Of a DNA stretch of 64,000 bases, positions 9,540 to 18,335 are shown piece by piece. The stretch spans positions 2,790,001 through 2,854,000 of the forward strand of contig NZ_CP147838.1 in the NCBI RefSeq assembly GCF_037338445.1, given 5' to 3'. The notes beneath the pieces are model-generated. The model was not told the DNA's origin. It worked only from the letters and a program-made list of their open reading frames with translations, and did no database searches. A program made the position numbers and the translations under genes. Position 1 is the stretch's first letter. Each line of letters opens with the position of its first letter. This stretch comes from Salinibaculum sp. SYNS191 (GTDB lineage: Archaea; Halobacteriota; Halobacteria; Halobacteriales; Haloarculaceae).

Positions 9540-10358
9540 ATGGTACTGCAATCAGGAATGGACGCACTCGTGGCACAGTCGACGGTAAGTGACCTGCTGG
9601 CCGAGGCGGGCGGCCCTGTCGAGCCGGCGCTGTGGCTCGGAACTGCCGGGATGTTCCTGGGCATGCTGGCCTTCGTCGCGATGGGTTGGGGCGAGACGAA
9701 CGAGCGGATGCAGGAGTTTTACATCGTCACCATCTTCATCGCGGCGATCGCGTTCGTGAACTACCTGGCGATGGCGCTCGGATTCGGCGCGACGGTCGTC
9801 ACGGTCGGTGGCGAGGAGAAACTCATCTACTGGGCCAGGTACACGGACTGGTTCTTCACGACGCCGCTGTTACTGCTCGACCTCGGGTTGCTTGCCGGGG
9901 CGACCCGTAACGAACTGGCCGGACTCGTCGGTCTCGACGCGGCGATGATCGGCACCGGTGCCGTCGCGACCCTGACCGGCGACCTCGCGGGCGACGTCGC
10001 AATCAGCACGGAAGTCCAGCGGCTCATCTGGTGGGGCATCTCCACGGCGCTCCTGCTGGTGCTGCTGTACTTCCTGTACGGCACGCTCAGCGAGAAGGCC
10101 CGCCAGCTTCCGGAGGCAGCGCGGTCGACGTTCACGACGCTCCGGACGATGATAGTCGTGTTGTGGCTGGTGTACCCGATCTGGTGGCTCATCGGCACTG
10201 AGGGCCTCGGGGTCCTGCCGAACCTCGGCATCGAGACGCTCGGGTTCGCAGTGCTCGACGTGACCGCGAAGATCGGCTTCGGGTTCATCCTGCTCAGCGC
10301 CCGCGACGCCATCAGCGAGGCGACCTCGGGCGCTGCTGCCGAACCGGCTGACGACTAA
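9540..10358 (+). CDS. bop: Bacteriorhodopsin, light-driven outward proton pump
   Basis: 272 residues and seven transmembrane helices after a short N-terminal extension. Helix C contains [18 protein letters not shown], giving Arg100, Asp103, Thr107 and Asp114, equivalent to R82, D85, T89 and D96 of Halobacterium bacteriorhodopsin. Glu221 and Glu232 match the release pair E194/E204, Asp240 matches D212 and Lys244 matches the retinal Lys216. Asp103 and Asp114 argue against a chloride pump or sensory rhodopsin. The first ATG was chosen because the TATA-like element predicts transcription starting at it. The gene sits between atpB and the retinal-synthesis genes. Confidence 0.95.
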   Translation: MVLQSGMDALVAQSTVSDLLAEAGGPVEPALWLGTAGMFLGMLAFVAMGWGETNERMQEFYIVTIFIAAIAFVNYLAMALGFGATVVTVGGEEKLIYWARYTDWFFTTPLLLLDLGLLAGATRNELAGLVGLDAAMIGTGAVATLTGDLAGDVAISTEVQRLIWWGISTALLLVLLYFLYGTLSEKARQLPEAARSTFTTLRTMIVVLWLVYPIWWLIGTEGLGVLPNLGIETLGFAVLDVTAKIGFGFILLSARDAISEATSGAAAEPADD

Positions 10359-10361
10359 TCA

Positions 10362-10384
10362 CGGAGTATAACTCACTCCGTTTC
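10362..10384 (+). terminator. Hairpin after bop
   Basis: A perfect 6-bp stem, CGGAGT (10362-10367) with ACTCCG (10375-10380), a 7-base loop and a following TTT lies just after the bop stop codon. It may end most bop transcripts while letting some read into crtY-brp, which would keep bop mRNA abundant. The T-run is short, so termination is not certain. Confidence 0.5.
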
Positions 10385-10417
10385 CTGCTGTTAGCATAGC
10401 TCCCAGTAGAGAGTCCC

Positions 10418-11152
10418 ATGTCTCCCGCACTCACCTACCTCGATTTCCTCGCCCTCTTCGTCGTCCTCCCGTTGTCGCTTCTGACCGTCGCGTCCGCCGT
10501 CCGGTACCGCCCCGACCGCGCGTCGCGGCGCGTCCAGGTCGGCGGCGTGGCACTCATGGTCGCGCTCGCGCTCGTCTACACGACCCCGTGGGACAACTAC
10601 CTCATCGCCCGCGGCGTCTGGTTCTACGGCGAGGGGACCGTGTTCATGCGCATCGGCGAGATGCCCCTGGGTGAGTACCTCTTCGTCGTCTTCCAGTCGG
10701 TCATGGTCGGCGTCTGGACGTTCGCCCTCGACGGCAGGGTCGACCCGACAATCGGGCACTCCTGGCGGGACCGACTGCTGGGCGGACTGGCCGGCCTCGC
10801 CGTCGGCGCCGTCGGGGTGGCTTTCCTGCTCGGGCCGCCGGAGACGCTGTACCTGGGTGCCATCTTCACGTGGGCGGCACCGGTCTTCGCCCTCCAGTGG
10901 GCCGTCGGCTGGCGCTACCTGGTCGCCGTCCGCCGGCGGGTGGCCGCGATGCTCGCGGTGCCGGTGGTGTACCTCTCGACTATCGACCGCTACGCCATCG
11001 AGCAGGGGCTGTGGACCATCTCGCCGGAGTACTCTACCGGTCTCACCGTCGCCGGTCTCCCGGTCGAGGAAGGAGCCTTCTTCCTGTGCACGTCGCTGTT
11101 CGTGGTGCAGGCGCTCGTCCTCCTCCGGTGGGTGATCGCGCGATGGGGCTGA
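10418..11152 (+). CDS. crtY: Lycopene beta-cyclase, CrtYc/CrtYd fusion type
   Basis: 244 residues with six or seven transmembrane helices, the membrane-type cyclase that converts lycopene to beta-carotene. The protein is an internal duplication. The first half carries YTTPWDNYL (about 54-62) and MPLGEYLF, and the second carries GLPVEEGAFF, the acidic catalytic motif. This is the fused form of the two-gene actinobacterial crtYc/crtYd enzymes. It supplies the substrate of Brp. It lies 59 bases after bop and overlaps brp by 10 bases, so crtY and brp are translationally coupled. Confidence 0.9.
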   Translation: MSPALTYLDFLALFVVLPLSLLTVASAVRYRPDRASRRVQVGGVALMVALALVYTTPWDNYLIARGVWFYGEGTVFMRIGEMPLGEYLFVVFQSVMVGVWTFALDGRVDPTIGHSWRDRLLGGLAGLAVGAVGVAFLLGPPETLYLGAIFTWAAPVFALQWAVGWRYLVAVRRRVAAMLAVPVVYLSTIDRYAIEQGLWTISPEYSTGLTVAGLPVEEGAFFLCTSLFVVQALVLLRWVIARWG

Positions 11153-12183
11153 CCGACGGGGCCGTCGCGGGCCAGACCGCGCGCACCGCACTCGGCCGGG
11201 CCTCGCTGTTTCTCGGCTGGGCACCGCTGGCCGCGCTCGTCCCGCTGTCGCTGTTGCTCCCGTCGATTCCGACGACCTACCGCTATCTTCCCTTGGTCGC
11301 CAGCGCCGTCGTCTTCGGGATGCCACACGGCGCGGTCGACTACGTCGCTCTGCCACGGGCCCGGACCGGCCGGGTCGACCTCCGCGGCGTCGCGGGCGTG
11401 GTGGCGCTGTACCTGGCCGCCGGCGGGGCCTACCTGGCGCTGTGGTTCCTCGCGCCCGTCCCCGCTGCGGCCCTGTTCATCCTCCTGACCTGGTTCCACT
11501 GGGGGCAGGGCGAACTCTACGTCCTCCAGGGGCTGTACGCGGCCGACCACGTCGACGACTTCACCCAGCAGGTGCTGACCGTCGTCGTCCGCGGCGGGTT
11601 GCCGATGCTCGTCCCCCTCTTTGGCTTTCCGGGCCGGTACCGCGAGGTGGTCGACACCTTCGTCGCACCCTTCGGCGGGTCGGCGGGGTCCTGGTGGCTG
11701 TTCGACGCCTGGCCGCGCCTGCTGTTGATGGCCGGGTTCGGCCTCGTGACGATTCTCACGCTGGCCCGCGGGTGGACCCGGGCGGTGGACCGACGGGGCT
11801 GGCGGCTGGACGCCGCCGAGTGCGGCCTGCTCTGGGTGGTCTTCTTCTTCGTTCCGCCGGTGCTGGCCGTGGGGCTGTACTTCTGTCTGTGGCACTCGGT
11901 GCGCCACATCGTCCGCGTCATCTTGCTGGACGAGGCCTCGGTCGAGGCGGTCGTCGAGCGCCGGTTCGGTCGGGCACTCGGGAAGTTCGGCCTGGAGGCA
12001 GCGGTGCCGACGGCCCTCGCGCTGGCCTTCGCCGGGGTGCTGTGGTGGACGACGCCCGACCCCGCGCAGACGCTGGCGGGCGCGACGGGGCTGTACCTGG
12101 TCGCCATCTCCGTGCTGACGTTGCCCCACACCGCCGTCGTCCTCGCCCTCGACCGGGAACAGGACCTCTGGCACCTGTCGTGA
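11143..12183 (+). CDS. brp: Brp/Blh-type beta-carotene 15,15'-dioxygenase (retinal synthesis)
   Basis: 346 residues with many transmembrane helices. Family histidines lie in GMPHGAVDY, TWFHWGQGE, CLWHSVRHIVR and TLPHTAVV, probable ligands of the catalytic iron. The enzyme cleaves beta-carotene centrally to two retinals, the bacteriorhodopsin chromophore. The ATG at 11143 lies inside the crtY 3' end (10-base overlap); the longer open frame from 10870 is read-through over crtY. With crtY and bop it forms a complete lycopene-to-pump cassette. Confidence 0.92.
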   Translation: MGLTDGAVAGQTARTALGRASLFLGWAPLAALVPLSLLLPSIPTTYRYLPLVASAVVFGMPHGAVDYVALPRARTGRVDLRGVAGVVALYLAAGGAYLALWFLAPVPAAALFILLTWFHWGQGELYVLQGLYAADHVDDFTQQVLTVVVRGGLPMLVPLFGFPGRYREVVDTFVAPFGGSAGSWWLFDAWPRLLLMAGFGLVTILTLARGWTRAVDRRGWRLDAAECGLLWVVFFFVPPVLAVGLYFCLWHSVRHIVRVILLDEASVEAVVERRFGRALGKFGLEAAVPTALALAFAGVLWWTTPDPAQTLAGATGLYLVAISVLTLPHTAVVLALDREQDLWHLS

Positions 12184-12225
12184 CGAGCCGACGGCGTTAC
12201 GGCGTTCCGGCGGGTAGGGCCGGCA

Positions 12226-12435
12226 ATGGCCGACGACGCCGTCCTCCGGAGCGCCCGCAACGCGTTCATGGTCCTGCTCCTCTTGCTGCTCGCTATCAGC
12301 ACCTACCAGTTCTACACCGTCGGCGGGCTGTCGACGCCGATTGCGGTGCTGTGGGTCGCGGGCGCGGGCGTGTTCTACCTCTCGAAGTGGCACTACGGCC
12401 GCCAGTCGGGGGCTCCGGAAACTGAAAAGGATTAA
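12226..12435 (+). CDS. Small membrane protein of unknown function
   Basis: 69 residues with two hydrophobic helices (about 14-30 and 34-53), a positively charged N-terminal region and a polar C-terminal tail ([10 protein letters not shown]). I do not recognise the family. It lies 42 bases after brp and 26 bases before atpD on the same strand. Either neighbour could be its functional partner: it could be an assembly factor for the ATP synthase or belong to the rhodopsin cassette. An A/T-rich stretch at its 3' end (about 12424-12436) could also serve as a promoter for atpD. Confidence 0.7.
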   Translation: MADDAVLRSARNAFMVLLLLLLAISTYQFYTVGGLSTPIAVLWVAGAGVFYLSKWHYGRQSGAPETEKD

Positions 12436-12461
12436 CTGAGTGGCTCCGGTACCCTGGGGTA

Positions 12462-13151
12462 ATGGCTAAGGACGTCAAACCCACGCGGAAGAACCTGATG
12501 CAGATTGAGGACCGCATCGAACTCTCCGAGCGTGGGCACGACACCCTCGAGAAGAAGCGGGACGGGCTCATCATGGAGTTCATGGACATCCTCGACCAGG
12601 CCCAGGACGTCCGCGAGGGGCTGGACGACAGCTACGAGCGCGCACAGCGGGCCATCGACATGGCGCGGGCGATGGACGGCGACGTGGCCGTCCGCGGGGC
12701 CGCCGCCGCGCTGAAGGAACACCCCGAACTCACCACCCAGTCGAAGAACATCATGGGCGTCGTCGTCCCGCAAATCGAGTCCTCGAAGGTCAAAAAGAAC
12801 CTCGACGAGCGCGGCTACGGCGTGCTCGGCACCAGCGCCCGCATCGACGAGGCCGCCGACGCCTACGAGGAACTGCTGGAGAACATCATCCTCGCCGCCG
12901 AGGTGGAGACGGCGATGAAGAAGATGCTCGAGGAAATCGAGACGACCAAACGCCGCGTCAACGCCCTGGAGTTCAAACTCCTGCCCGAACTCCGCGAGAA
13001 TCAGGAGTACATCGAGCAGAAACTCGAAGAACAGGAGCGCGAGGAGATCTTCCGCATGAAGAAGATCAAGGCCAAGAAGGAGGAGGAGGAACGCGCCGAG
13101 CGCGAGGCCGAGGAAGCCGAGACCGAGGAACCGCTGCCCGCCGACGACTGA
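12462..13151 (+). CDS. atpD: A-type ATP synthase subunit D (central rotor shaft)
   Basis: 229 residues. The N-terminal [20 protein letters not shown] and the long N- and C-terminal helices form the antiparallel coiled coil that turns inside the A3B3 head. The last 45 or so residues are a highly charged Glu/Lys/Arg-rich tail, longer than in non-halophiles. It is the only D-subunit gene seen and completes the set H, I, K, E, C, F, A, B, D. Unlike in usual haloarchaeal operons it is 3.1 kb away from atpB, behind the bop-crtY-brp cassette. Confidence 0.95.
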   Translation: MAKDVKPTRKNLMQIEDRIELSERGHDTLEKKRDGLIMEFMDILDQAQDVREGLDDSYERAQRAIDMARAMDGDVAVRGAAAALKEHPELTTQSKNIMGVVVPQIESSKVKKNLDERGYGVLGTSARIDEAADAYEELLENIILAAEVETAMKKMLEEIETTKRRVNALEFKLLPELRENQEYIEQKLEEQEREEIFRMKKIKAKKEEEERAEREAEEAETEEPLPADD

Positions 13152-13190
13152 GACGCCCCCTTCTTTCCTTCTGGCGACCCAAGACTCTCC

Positions 13191-13583
13191 ATGGACTGTC
13201 CCGACTGCGGTGCCGAGACGCTTTCCTTTCCCGTCCCCACGGAGCTACGCGAGTTCCTGCCCGGCGACGAACCCGGCGCGGCGCTGTGTACCCGCTGTCT
13301 GTCCTTGCACCCGGTGGCCGACCCGCCGGCCGACCAGCCCGACTTCCAGCAGGTGAGTACCGCCTTCCCGGGCAACACCGAGGCCGCCGTCCCGATGGCG
13401 CTGCTCGTCGGCCTGCTGGAGAACCTCGCGCTTTACCGGGCCGAGATATCTGACCTGCTCGCCCGCGTCGAGCAGGCCGGCACGGACCCGCTGCTCGTGC
13501 TGGACCGCCTCTCGTACGACGAAGCCATCGACGCCGACGTCGACCTCGCCGGCCGCCGCACGCAACTGGAGCAACTTCTCTGA
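13191..13583 (+). CDS. Haloarchaeal zinc-ribbon protein of unknown function (DUF6276-like)
   Basis: 130 residues. A small zinc-ribbon begins the protein: CPDC at residues 3-6 and CTRC at about 31-34. A helical region follows with LLVGLLENLALYRAEISDLLARVE, ending in a probable short helix. It resembles the haloarchaeal family I recall as DUF6276; no activity is known. It starts 39 bases after atpD, behind a pyrimidine-rich spacer, and could be the last gene of that transcript. It converges with prf1. Confidence 0.7.
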   Translation: MDCPDCGAETLSFPVPTELREFLPGDEPGAALCTRCLSLHPVADPPADQPDFQQVSTAFPGNTEAAVPMALLVGLLENLALYRAEISDLLARVEQAGTDPLLVLDRLSYDEAIDADVDLAGRRTQLEQLL

Positions 13584-13702
13584 CTGTCTGCTGCCACCCC
13601 AAACAAGTTGGGTACTACGCCTATTTTCCCGTAGCCACTACGAGTAAATGCGACATTGAGACAGATGTCGTCACGACGTCGCACGACGTCGTCTCCCCCC
13701 GA

Positions 13703-13733
13703 GACACCGAGGCTTTCCCCCCGACTCGGTGTC
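13703..13733. terminator. Inverted repeat between convergent genes
   Basis: The 217-base gap between the zinc-ribbon gene and prf1 holds a perfect 9-bp inverted repeat (GACACCGAG 13703-13711, CTCGGTGTC 13725-13733) in a C-rich stretch, next to three GACGTCGT-like repeats (about 13667-13693). It could end transcription from either side, but no T-run follows on either strand. Confidence 0.3.
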
Positions 13734-13800
13734 ACTGTCCCCCACGACAGACCCCTTTCCCCCACACTTTACCCCTACCCGAACCCGGACAGCGACCGCT

Positions 13801-15045
13801 CTAGACGCCGGTCGCGTAGCGCAACAGCCCGGCGACGCCGCCGAAGGCGGTGAGGAGCTGTTCGCCCTTCTCGAAGTCGGTCGAGACGAAGATGGTCTCC
13901 GTGCCCCGCTGGTTGGCGATCTCCATCAGGTGGTCGATGACGTCCTCGCGCTCGCCGTCTTCGACCTCCTCCCCGCATCGCGAGCAGGTGTGGGTCGGCG
14001 TGCCCGTGCCCTCGACGAGTTCGCGCTCGGTGTGGCCGTTGGAACACTCGTAGGTGACGACGTCCTGGCGGAGGTCCTCGCTGATGAGCAGGCGGTCGAC
14101 GGCCCCCATCATCAGGTTCTCGCGGGTCGGCTCGAACCCGTAGGTGGCCTTGTCGCCGTCGTGGAGTTCCTTGAAGAACTCCTCCATGACCTGCTTGTCC
14201 TCCAGCATCTCGTGTTCGGCCAGCACCTCGCTGGCGGCGTCGACGAGGTCGTGCAGGCCGGATTCGTCGGTGTAGGCCACGTCGAACTTCCCCAGGACCA
14301 TGTCCTGGAGTTCGTGGTGGAGGTAGTCGCCGTCGAGGAACTCGTCTTTCGTCGGCGAGGGGCCGCCGACGAGGATGCCGTCGATGTCGTGGCGGTCGGG
14401 GACGAACAGGTCGTTGGCCATGCCGGCGACCTCCTGGTAGAAGTTGTCGATGGCCTCCAGGCGCAGGCGGGCGAACCGCTGTGCGGACTGGCCACCCTTT
14501 CGCTGCTTGCCCGGCACCAGCGAGGAGGCGGACTTGACCGGTTCGACGCGCTTGCCGCGGAGCCAGCCGACGTTGGCCTCGCGGCGGTCCAGCACGACGA
14601 GACCGAACAGGCCCTTGTCGGCCAGCATCTCCTCCAGGGGCTCGGTCAGGAACTCGGAGTCGCAGTGGTAGCGAAAGGACTCGACGGGCTGGGGCGGGCT
14701 CTCCAGCACGCGGGTAATCATGTCCGTCTGGCCGCCGCCGGCGTCGACCGCACCCGAAAAGAGGACCATCCCGTTCTCGGGTGGCTTGGTGTCGTAGTAC
14801 TTCAACCGGTCCTTGATGCTCTTCAGCGCGTCCTGGACGTTCGTCCGGGTGTCCTTGGACTTGATGTTGCTCGCCTCGGAGTGTTCCTGTGTGACGTGGG
14901 CGACGACGTCGCTCACCAGCCGGTCCGGCGGGACGTAGATAGTGACTAGCTGGGTCCCGGACCCGCGGTACTCCTTGAGTTCCTCGATGACCTTCCGGAA
15001 CTCGTATTTTTGTTTGTCCGACTGCTCCCGTTCCTGCTCGCTCAT
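13801..15045 (-). CDS. prf1: Peptide chain release factor aRF1
   Basis: 414 residues. The N-terminal domain carries the stop-codon recognition motif NIKS at 60-63. Domain 2 has the peptidyl-tRNA hydrolysis motif GGQ at 184-186. The C-terminal domain includes a four-cysteine zinc site (YECSNGHTE and CSRCGEEV), common in haloarchaeal aRF1. It decodes all three stop codons. The ATG at 15045 is followed by the expected acidic N-terminus. It is divergent from the MinD gene. Confidence 0.96.
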   Translation of the reverse strand: MSEQEREQSDKQKYEFRKVIEELKEYRGSGTQLVTIYVPPDRLVSDVVAHVTQEHSEASNIKSKDTRTNVQDALKSIKDRLKYYDTKPPENGMVLFSGAVDAGGGQTDMITRVLESPPQPVESFRYHCDSEFLTEPLEEMLADKGLFGLVVLDRREANVGWLRGKRVEPVKSASSLVPGKQRKGGQSAQRFARLRLEAIDNFYQEVAGMANDLFVPDRHDIDGILVGGPSPTKDEFLDGDYLHHELQDMVLGKFDVAYTDESGLHDLVDAASEVLAEHEMLEDKQVMEEFFKELHDGDKATYGFEPTRENLMMGAVDRLLISEDLRQDVVTYECSNGHTERELVEGTGTPTHTCSRCGEEVEDGEREDVIDHLMEIANQRGTETIFVSTDFEKGEQLLTAFGGVAGLLRYATGV

Positions 15046-15119
15046 TACTCCCAGTTGGGTCAGATGGCGTAAGAACCTGTTGACCTCTCACCCGCGGGCC
15101 GTGATGCCCCGGACGGACG

Positions 15120-15131
15120 GGTTTATATCGC
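15120..15131 (+). promoter_or_regulatory. TATA-like promoter of the MinD-type ATPase gene
   Basis: The sequence ggtttatatcgc lies about 30-40 bases upstream of the ATG at 15160 in the 114-base divergent region with prf1. It is a good match to a haloarchaeal TATA box with a very short leader. Confidence 0.5.
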
Positions 15132-15159
15132 CCCCGCGTCTGGGTGTAGCCAACGAACG

Positions 15160-15972
15160 ATGGCGGGCTACGTCTGTACGATTGCAGGAGGCAAAGGCGG
15201 CGTCGGGAAGACGACGACGGCGCTGAACGTCGCGGCCGTCCTGGAGGCGGCGGGCTACGACACGGTGGTGGTCGACGCCGACCTCGGGATGGCGAACCTC
15301 GGGCAGATGCTCGGCATCGACCACGACAGTTCCATCCACGAGATTCTCGCCGGCCAGGCGACCGTCGACGACGCCCTGACGGAGACCCGCGGCGACGTGA
15401 CGGTCATCCCCGGCGAGCAGACCCTGGAGGCCTTCGCCGACGCCGACCCTGCGAACCTGCGGGAGGTCATCACCGCCCTCCGCGAGGCCTACGACGCGGT
15501 GCTGGTCGACACCGGGGCCGGCCTCTCCCACGAGACGATGGTGCCGCTGGGCCTGGCCGACGGCATCCTGCTCGTGACCACGCCCGACGACGTGGCGGTC
15601 AGCGACACCGCGAAGACCGCCGACCTCGCCGACCGCGTCGACGGCCGCGTCCTCGGCGGCCTCGTCTGTCGCGTCACCGGCGAGACGGACGTCGCAGCCA
15701 TCACCGCCGCGTTCGACTTCCCCACGCTCGGCGTCGTTCCCGTCGACCACGACGCCACCGGCTCCGAACCGCTCGTCCTGCACGCCCCCGACAGCCCTGC
15801 AGCCGAGGCCTACGAACTGCTGGGCTCGACACTCGCGGACGTGTTCTTCGAGGGGGCAGACCCCGCCGCGGGTGACCTGGTGTTCGAGGCGTCCTGGTTC
15901 GAGGACGAGACGGACGAAGAAGACGACGAGGAAGACGACGATTCCGGCGGCCGCTTCGGACTGTTCGGGTAG
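15160..15972 (+). CDS. MinD/ParA-type P-loop ATPase
   Basis: 270 residues. It has the deviant Walker A motif KGGVGKTT at 12-19, with the signature Lys12, the VVVDADLGMANLGQ switch region (about 38-51) and VLVDTGAGLS (about 114-123). The C-terminus is an Asp/Glu-rich tail ending GGRFGLFG; the basic amphipathic membrane helix of bacterial MinD is not obvious. Haloarchaea encode several MinD paralogues affecting placement of polar structures such as archaella and chemosensory arrays. No such partner gene lies here, so a precise role is unknown. It converges with argS, three bases apart. Confidence 0.88.
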   Translation: MAGYVCTIAGGKGGVGKTTTALNVAAVLEAAGYDTVVVDADLGMANLGQMLGIDHDSSIHEILAGQATVDDALTETRGDVTVIPGEQTLEAFADADPANLREVITALREAYDAVLVDTGAGLSHETMVPLGLADGILLVTTPDDVAVSDTAKTADLADRVDGRVLGGLVCRVTGETDVAAITAAFDFPTLGVVPVDHDATGSEPLVLHAPDSPAAEAYELLGSTLADVFFEGADPAAGDLVFEASWFEDETDEEDDEEDDDSGGRFGLFG

Positions 15973-15975
15973 TCT

Positions 15976-17736
15976 CTACATCGAGTCGGGCGCGGCGACG
16001 CCGAGTGCGTCGAGCGCGTTGGCGACCGTGGTCTGTGCCGCAGCCACGAGCGCCAGCCGTGCCGTCCGGCGCTCGGCGTCGTCGACGTCGAGGACGCGAC
16101 ACTCCCGGTAGAAGGTGTTGAACGCCTCGGCGATGTCCCGGGTGTAGGTGGCGATGAGGTGGGGCTGGAGTTCGTCGGCGGCCTCCTCGATGCGTGCCGG
16201 GAAGGCCGCGATAGCGCGCAGGAGGTCCCGCTCTGCGGGGTCGGTCAGCGCGCTCGCGTCCACGGCGTCGGGTGCGGGGACGTCGACGTCCGCCGCCGCT
16301 GCCTCGTCGAGGATGCCGCAGGCGCGCGCGTGGACGTACTGGACGTAGGGGGCCGATTGGGCCTCGAAGTCGAGCGCCCGCTCCCACTCGAAGGTGATGC
16401 CCTTCGTCGGTTGCTTGGAGACGATGTCGTAGCGGACCGCGCCGATGCCGACCTCGTGGGCGATGCGCTCGACGTCCTCCTCCGTCAGGTCGTCGTCGCG
16501 GATGCGCTCGCCCATGCGCTCGTTGACCTCCTCGCGGGCGCGGTCGATGGCCTCGTCCAGCAGGTCGTCCAGGTCGATGCCGGTCCCCTCGCGGGTGGAC
16601 ATGCCGCCCTCGGGGAGGTTCACCCAGGAGTAGTGGACCGTCGAGAGGCGGTCGGTGTCGTGGCCCAGCTGTTCGAGGGTCGCCTTCAGTTGCTCGGCCT
16701 GGAGCTTGTGGTCCTCGCCGAGGACGGTGACCGCGCGGTCGAAGGTGTCGAACTTCCACTCGTGGTGGGCGAGGTCACGCGTCGTGTACAGCGACGTGCC
16801 GTCCGCCCGCAGGAATACGAGGTTCTTGTCGATGTCCTCGAAGGTGAGTTGCCAGGCGTCGTCCTCGTAGACGGCGCCGTCCAGTTCCTTCAGGCGCTCG
16901 ACGACGTCGTCTGTCGAGCCGTCGCGCATGAAGCGGGTCTCCTTGACGAACTCGTCGAAGGTCGCGGGCAGGCGTTCGAGCGTCCCGCGCATCCCCGACA
17001 GCACCGTGTCGACGACCTCGCCGACGCGCTCGTAGACCGCCTCCTCGCCCTCCTCTAGGCCCTGGAGGATGGCCTGAATCTCGGCTTCGGCTTCCTCGAC
17101 GTCCTCCGGGTCGGCGTCTTCGAGGTAGCTGTTGCCCTTGCGGTAGTAGCGGACCATCTCGTACTCCGGGGACTCGCGTTCGGGTTCGGGCAGGTCCGCC
17201 TCGTCGAAGGTCTCGTAGGCCCACGTGAACACGGCCATCTGGCGGCCGGCGTCGTTGACGTAGTAGTGCCGTTCCACGTCGTTGCCGGCGTACTCGAGCA
17301 CTCGGGCGAGAGCGTCGCCGATGATGGGATTGCGCGCGCGCCCGACGTGGACCGGGCCGGTCGGGTTCGCGCTGGTGTGTTCGACGACTACCTCGTCGCC
17401 GGTCGGCTCCAGCGTGCCGTAGTCGTCGGCCCGGGCGGCTTCGAGCGTGTCGTCGAAGTACCGTTCGCTGGGCAGGAAGTTGACGTAGGGACCCTGCGTC
17501 TGGACGCTGTCGACGTAGTCGTACTCGCCGGGGTCGATCTCGTCGGCCACCTGTTCGGCGACGGCCGGCGGGGGTGCGCCGGCCTCACCGGCGAGCCGAT
17601 AGGCGACGCTGGATGCCAGCACCGCGTCGACGTCCGCCGGCGGTGTCTCGATGCCGAGGTCGTCCGTCGGGAAGTCCAGTGCCGCGAGCGCCCCCGCAAG
17701 CGCCGCGCGGACCTCCGTTCGCATCGCGAGGAACAT
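15976..17736 (-). CDS. argS: Arginyl-tRNA synthetase
   Basis: 586 residues, class I. The N-terminal Add-1 tRNA-binding domain is followed by [14 protein letters not shown], with the HIGH-equivalent HVGR at 130-133, then the Rossmann core. The KMSKS loop has the haloarchaeal form [10 protein letters not shown]. The C-terminal anticodon-binding DALR-type helical domain ends [12 protein letters not shown]. The start is placed at the ATG at 17736 (MFLAMRTEV), as in related haloarchaeal sequences; ATG 17724 is an alternative. The open frame extends to 18315 but that part overlaps another gene. Confidence 0.95.
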   Translation of the reverse strand: MFLAMRTEVRAALAGALAALDFPTDDLGIETPPADVDAVLASSVAYRLAGEAGAPPPAVAEQVADEIDPGEYDYVDSVQTQGPYVNFLPSERYFDDTLEAARADDYGTLEPTGDEVVVEHTSANPTGPVHVGRARNPIIGDALARVLEYAGNDVERHYYVNDAGRQMAVFTWAYETFDEADLPEPERESPEYEMVRYYRKGNSYLEDADPEDVEEAEAEIQAILQGLEEGEEAVYERVGEVVDTVLSGMRGTLERLPATFDEFVKETRFMRDGSTDDVVERLKELDGAVYEDDAWQLTFEDIDKNLVFLRADGTSLYTTRDLAHHEWKFDTFDRAVTVLGEDHKLQAEQLKATLEQLGHDTDRLSTVHYSWVNLPEGGMSTREGTGIDLDDLLDEAIDRAREEVNERMGERIRDDDLTEEDVERIAHEVGIGAVRYDIVSKQPTKGITFEWERALDFEAQSAPYVQYVHARACGILDEAAAADVDVPAPDAVDASALTDPAERDLLRAIAAFPARIEEAADELQPHLIATYTRDIAEAFNTFYRECRVLDVDDAERRTARLALVAAAQTTVANALDALGVAAPDSM

Positions 17737-17801
17737 ACCTCCCATTTCCCAGCGGCGTGTATAGGGATAACGGGTTCGGCCGACGACGCCGGGGGCGACC
17801 G

Positions 17802-18248
17802 CTACGCGAGGTTCAACACGCCGCCGCCGGTCTCCAGCGCCTGCAGGCCGTCCTCGACGGTGAACTTCGTGTCGTCGAGCGCAACGGGGTAGAGGCCGCC
17901 GATAGCACCGCCGTGGCGGACGACGAGACAGATGACCGGGAGGACCAGCGAGTCGTCCGTGCCCGGGTGGACGCCGCCGACCTTGCGGATGAACGGCTCC
18001 AGCGAGAAGCCGTCGCGGTCGGCCAGGTCCAGCAGTTCGTGGACGACGTCCGGGCACCCGGCGCTGAGAGGGTTGTCGGTCCCCGGCGGACAGACCCGCG
18101 GACTCCACCAGACGACCGTCGGGTCGACGATGCCGTCGGCCGCCAGCGCCTCGATGCGACCGATGACCTCCTGCTGGCGCTGTTGGACGTCCTGTGGCGT
18201 GAACGGACGGAGGCAGACCTGCACTTCGTAGCCGGGGCGGGGTGTCAT
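17802..18248 (-). CDS. Haloarchaeal HTH-domain-like protein
   Basis: 148 residues, no membrane segment. A helical N-terminal half ([19 protein letters not shown]) resembles a small winged-helix module. The remainder contains [22 protein letters not shown] and a beta-prone C-terminus. It is a paralogue of the next upstream gene (18336-18899), which shares the pattern of a helix ending in LAxxG(I/L)V, then WxP, then a segment ending GxSL(E/K)P. It fits the haloarchaeal HTH_63-like family in my memory. Regulatory function is inferred, not shown. Confidence 0.6.
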   Translation of the reverse strand: MTPRPGYEVQVCLRPFTPQDVQQRQQEVIGRIEALAADGIVDPTVVWWSPRVCPPGTDNPLSAGCPDVVHELLDLADRDGFSLEPFIRKVGGVHPGTDDSLVLPVICLVVRHGGAIGGLYPVALDDTKFTVEDGLQALETGGGVLNLA

Positions 18249-18335
18249 GGCGGCCCATACGTCGCGCGAAAAGATGAACGTATCTGGCAGACGCGGCGCG
18301 TTCGGCCCCGCCCACCCGCCGGCTCCGGCCCCCGT

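Noticed and set aside
9540-10358. Calling the opsin a halorhodopsin or sensory rhodopsin
   Set aside because: Asp at both the D85 and D96 positions and the paired release Glu residues indicate a proton pump.
13667-13693. GACGTCGT repeats as a CRISPR or origin element
   Set aside because: Only a few short, irregular copies in a 217-base convergent gap, and no replication initiator gene nearby.
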